A stretch of DNA of 11,362 nucleotides from Lojkania enalia. Its lineage: Eukaryota > Ascomycota > Dothideomycetes > Pleosporales. The translations under genes and the position numbers were made by a program. This document shows, piece by piece, positions 7,697 through 11,362 of the stretch. Where the stretch lies: contig ML986988.1 in assembly GCA_010094045.1 (NCBI GenBank), positions 2,039-13,400 of the forward strand, written 5' to 3'. How positions within the stretch are numbered: position 1 is the first letter of the stretch; every line of letters begins with the position of its first letter. A model generated the notes under the pieces. That model saw nothing but the letters and a program-made list of their open reading frames with translations. It made no database searches and was not told where the DNA came from.

Positions 7697-7787
7697 TCGA
7701 TAGATTTCCTTGTAGGTTGAGTCCTGTGTAGTTATTCGTCTTCGTTACTAGTTAGTACTTCGAGAATATACTTGTTACATTCGAACA

Positions 7788-7915
7788 ACCGGCGATCCTA
7801 ATACTCTCTCATCACTGAAGCCCCCACCACTACCAACCTAACGTAAATAAGGCCCCGGTGTGTGTACGACTGCAACGGCGGTCGTTACATGTACCAGCGG
7901 TAGGCTGGTAGATGG
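7788..7915. other. unidentified spacer ending near GTTACATGTACC
   Basis: Non-repetitive, GC-moderate sequence without an open frame of note. It contains TCGTTACA near 7886, which resembles an LTR end, but no matching beginning was found. It may be the start of an element's internal region or the edge of a second repeat. Confidence 0.3.
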
Positions 7916-8083
7916 GCATAGGTTGGGATGGGGTTAGGGTCTTACGTAAGTGGGGTAGGGTTAAGGTTAGGGTCTTACTAATCAGCCTAGGGTATAGGTA
8001 GGGTTAGGGTAGCTGCTTAGTAATGGGGTATAGGTTGAGGTAGGGTCGCACGGACTGGGTTTCCTCAGGGTCTGACTAATCAG
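7916..8083 (+). repeat. degenerate interstitial telomere-like (TTAGGG) block
   Basis: The G-rich strand carries exact TTAGGG at 7934-7939, 7967-7972 and 8004-8009, surrounded by many near variants (TAGGG, GGTATAGG, GGTTGAGG). GTTAGGGTCTTAC occurs twice (starting at 7933 and 7966), and AGGGTCTKACTAATCAG occurs at 7969-7985 and 8067-8083. The block lies on the boundary of the RIP-mutated region. It is not a functional telomere, since the repeats are few and impure. Confidence 0.6.
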
Positions 8084-11037
8084 TATACTTTAGAAAGTAG
8101 CTTAGTAAGAGTATATATAGTATAATATTCTAGGGCTTTATTACAGCTATTTATTATAGATTAGGCTAATTTCGCTTTATTAGATTCTAGAGTAGTATAC
8201 TATAGTATATTATAGACTATAATAGTATATTTCTTAACTATTAATTTTATATAGCTTAATCTAATATAATAATATATTTATAATAGTAATTTATTATATA
8301 AACTATAGAGGTTTATAAATTTCTTAATAAATATACTTTTATAGTAGCTCCTTATTAGTAGTAGTACTAGGATTAATATTCTCCTAGTTAATCTTCTAGT
8401 TAATTTCTAGTTCTTTATTATATACCTAGGCTAGAAGTTTAAAAAGATTTATAACCTTATTAGTACTATAAAGAAGGCTTAACTTACTAGTATTTTAGAC
8501 TTCTATAGTCTAGTATACCTTTTTAATATAATAGTTCTCTCTACTTATTATATATTTTAGAAATATAATATCCTAGATTCTCTATATAGTAAAGTAATAT
8601 CTTCTATCTCTAATTATATTTCTAGTAGTATTAAAAACCCGTTTAATATTAACTTCTATAATCTATATTAGGAGAATATTTCTTATAACTTAAGTAAGCT
8701 ATAAATACTAATATTTATTTACTCTCTACCAGCCTAATATATTAAAGTTATAACCTTAAATAGAAGGTATATTTAGATAGTTTTCTTCTTCTTAATAAGT
8801 TAGTCCTTTCTCTTCTTCTTCTAACTTTCTCTCTTCCTCTCCCTCTTCTATATTACTTAAATCCTAGTCTAGAAAACTTAAGGAACTATTTAAAGATAAA
8901 TATTATAGAGATAGTTTATAAAACTACTTATTACTTTATATCTATTAAAGTTAGAGTATTATAAATAAGATATAACCTAATATATCTTTATTATAGTAAT
9001 TAAGATATTTAAGAAATTATTAATAATAGATTTCCTTATATTAAAGGTTTTAAGTTTTATTCTATAGTTATAGTTAGAAGCTAATATAATAAATAGCTAT
9101 AATAAAAGTATTTTATATACTATAAGCTTCTAAAATAGATCTAAAATTATTATATAGTTAAATAAATAACTATACTTTATATCTATTTTTAAATAGTATT
9201 TACTTAATTTAAATTAACCCTTTTTTATTATAACTTTTACTACTATTAGCTAATCTAAATTACTTTCTATATCTTTAACTAAATCTCTATTTATATTATC
9301 TAGGAAATTAAAGAGCTTATTATATATTTACTAAATATACTAGATCTAAGGCTTTATATTCTTACTAAATACTTTAGTTACTCTTTTAAAATTGTTAAGT
9401 AGGTCTATAATTAGTATTAAATAGTACTATTTAGTAGTAGATAGTTAAAGTTATTAGAGATTATAGAAATCTACCTTAGTATTCTTATTATTACTAGATC
9501 TTTAAGTAGAAATCTTTAAGTTAATTTTATATTAAAGCTAGTTATTAATATATTATTTAAAGTCTACTATTTAGTTATATATATTAAATATTAAATTCTA
9601 TTAAGTTAAAATATCTTTTATTATAGATAGCTAGTACTTAGATAGTAGAAAACTCTATAAAATAATAAAACGCTTATAGTATTATAGTAATCGATTAATT
9701 ACTTTATAAATAGTTTAAATCTAACTAGAAATTAGTATATAATAACTATAATAACTAACTATAATAAAAAGCTATACCTTATAAAGAGAATTTAGAATAG
9801 AAATCTATATTTAGATCTTATTTATATTATATTACTATAAAGTTCTTCTATCTCCTATCTCTTTAAGAGGTATAAGTTTAAAATAGTAAATAATTTCCTA
9901 AATAATAAGATTAATAATATAAGTAAGGTATAGAATTATATTCTTCTTATAATTCTATTTAATACTATCTTCGCGTAGTTTCTCTTATATCGTATATATA
10001 AGTATACTATTATTAGTAGTATTATTATAGGTAACTACTAGTAATTATTATTATATATTTATATTTAATAGAATATATAATACTTCTATTACTATAGAAG
10101 TACTAGTATAACTTCTTTAAATAGGAATAAAATTAAGTAGTCTCTTATAGAACTTCTAGTCCTAATTAATATAGTATTCTTTTACTATAAGAAAACTAAG
10201 GTAGTTTTTTATAGACTAGGTATTAAATATAATTAATATCTTTATACTTTAGCTAAGATTATATAAAAGAGAAGACTAAGCTATTATAACTTTATACTTA
10301 AATAGCTCTATAAAACTAAATTAGCTAATTAATATAGTATCTAATTAGAAAAACTAAATAAATTATTAAAAGGATAGATAATCTACTATTTAAAAAGACT
10401 AGTTATTATTAATAATAATATAGACTAGTTTATACTTAAAAGTACTAGTAGAGTATAATAGTATAATTAGATCTTTATTATTAGAAGGCCTAGCTATAAA
10501 TATATAGAACCTATTATATTTAAAAGCTAGAGTTCTTAAATAAACTTAGGATCTAAGATAATTTATTAGATACTTTATACTATTATAATTCTTATTTAAA
10601 TATATAAGTTAAAAGCTATAGTAATAATAGAATATAAATAGGTAACTATCTAGAAATTATATAACTTCCCTAAATTATTTCTAGATTTTACTATAATAAG
10701 TAGCTAAATTCTAGCTTAGTTTATTAAGTATATTTAAAGGGTCCTAAGCCTATAGTATTAATTTCTACTATACTATCTATATATTAATAAGCTCTATTAC
10801 CTTTTATCTATCTTCTTTATCTTCTATCTATAGATATATAATTAGCTAATAGGTTTCTTAGAAACTTTAATAGGAAATTAATAAAGTATTAATTATAAGA
10901 TACTAGATTTATATTAGTATTAATATAATTATAATAAAATACTATAATAAAGAATAGTAGAAATATTATAATATTATAAGTATATAAAGAGTTAGGGTTA
11001 ATAATTAAGAGTATCTAGTTATAAATTATATTTATAG

Positions 11038-11080
<43 letters not shown>
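11038..11080 (+). repeat. (ACT)14 trinucleotide microsatellite
   Basis: Fourteen perfect ACT units plus one A lie inside the RIP-mutated region, directly followed by an AT dinucleotide run. The unit contains neither CpA nor TpG, like its surroundings. Confidence 0.95.
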
Positions 11081-11244
11081 ATATATATAAAACTCTAGTA
11101 AAATAGTAGTATATTATACTATTATATTAAGTATTTATTTTTAGAGATAATAGATTTTATTATTAAATAATATACTAATACTATACTTTTAATAGTATAT
11201 AGAAGTCTACTATAATATATCGTAGAACGCTATAGTCTAGAAAA

Positions 11245-11304
11245 TACTATAAAATATAGTAAATTACTATTATATACTATAAAATATAGTTAATTACTAT
11301 TATT
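11245..11304 (+). repeat. two-copy 30-bp tandem repeat
   Basis: The copies are 11245-11274 and 11275-11304. Each reads TACTATAAAATATAGT, one variable base, then AATTACTATTAT; they differ at two positions (A/T). The repeat is AT-rich like its surroundings and has no evident function. Confidence 0.75.
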
Positions 11305-11362
11305 TAATATACTATAATATACTATAAGATACTATAGTATACTACCTAGAATCTAATAACTA

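Larger units (their letters stand above)
7391..7787 (+). mobile_element. possible solo LTR of a retrotransposon
   Basis: The segment begins TGTTATGAAC and ends TTCGAACA, giving TGTT...AACA termini with a partial inverted match (TGTT-GAA against TTCGAACA). It contains a strong TATA box about 100 bp before the end, as LTR promoters do, and its length of about 400 bp is usual for a fungal LTR. No clear target-site duplication and no second copy are visible. An alternative right end is CTTGTTACA at 7779. Confidence 0.35.
8090..11362. repeat. AT-rich, saturated RIP-mutated region
   Basis: More than 3 kb of sequence with pervasive TA steps, no long open frame on either strand, and surviving C almost only in CT, CC or CG contexts. 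Reading base by base from 8145 to the end I found one CpA (8730) and one TpG (9394). RIP converts CpA to TpA on both strands of repeated DNA, so this is almost certainly one or more dead repeats. Conversion is too complete to name the original element. The region extends beyond the window. Confidence 0.85.

Noticed and set aside
11245..11304. CRISPR-like or iteron-like array
   Set aside because: There are only two adjacent copies of an AT-rich 30-mer with no spacers, and the genome is fungal; a simple tandem duplication suffices.

Overview
The window looks like a gene-sparse, repeat-rich compartment of a filamentous ascomycete genome. Three things point there. The main gene has seven short GT-AG introns of 52-75 bp. 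There is a fungal F-box protein of about 540 residues. The flanks are AT-rich DNA from which CpA and TpG are depleted and TpA is enriched, the footprint of repeat-induced point mutation (RIP). No bacterial-style operon, CRISPR, rRNA or tRNA was seen.

Layout: 1-300 is AT-rich, RIP-like DNA. 301-660 is a short balanced-composition island with a possible LTR fragment (363-518). 661-780 is AT-rich again. 781-1440 is unexplained, gene-free, moderately mutated DNA. 1441-1721 is the 5' flank of the first gene, with a TATA box at 1637-1644. 1722-4478 (+) is an intact 8-exon gene for a 774-residue secreted protein. 4479-5319 is intergenic and holds decayed coding fragments on the minus strand, apparently in two diverged copies. 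5320-6948 (-) is a single-exon F-box gene. 6949-7390 shows nothing identifiable. 7391-7787 is a possible solo LTR. About 7916-8083 is a degenerate TTAGGG-rich block like an interstitial telomeric sequence. From about 8090 to the end is more than 3 kb of almost completely RIP-mutated DNA with a clean (ACT)14 microsatellite and a 30-bp tandem duplication.

The most interesting item is the secreted protein. It has a signal peptide, a cysteine-rich N-terminal domain with a Gly-rich hydrophobic segment, a low-complexity basic linker ending in a Kex2-type EKR site, a module carrying EHVLEW, and a cysteine-free Lys/Glu-rich C-terminal region. This is the organisation of a processed multi-chain secreted precursor, as seen in some yeast killer systems or secreted effectors, but I cannot assign a function from sequence alone. 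Its introns 2 and 4 resemble each other, as do introns 3 and 5, which suggests an internal duplication or introner-like intron gain.

The two genes converge (one +, one -) and nothing shows that they work together. They sit in a small gene island between RIP-mutated blocks, the setting in which fungal accessory and effector-like genes are often found.
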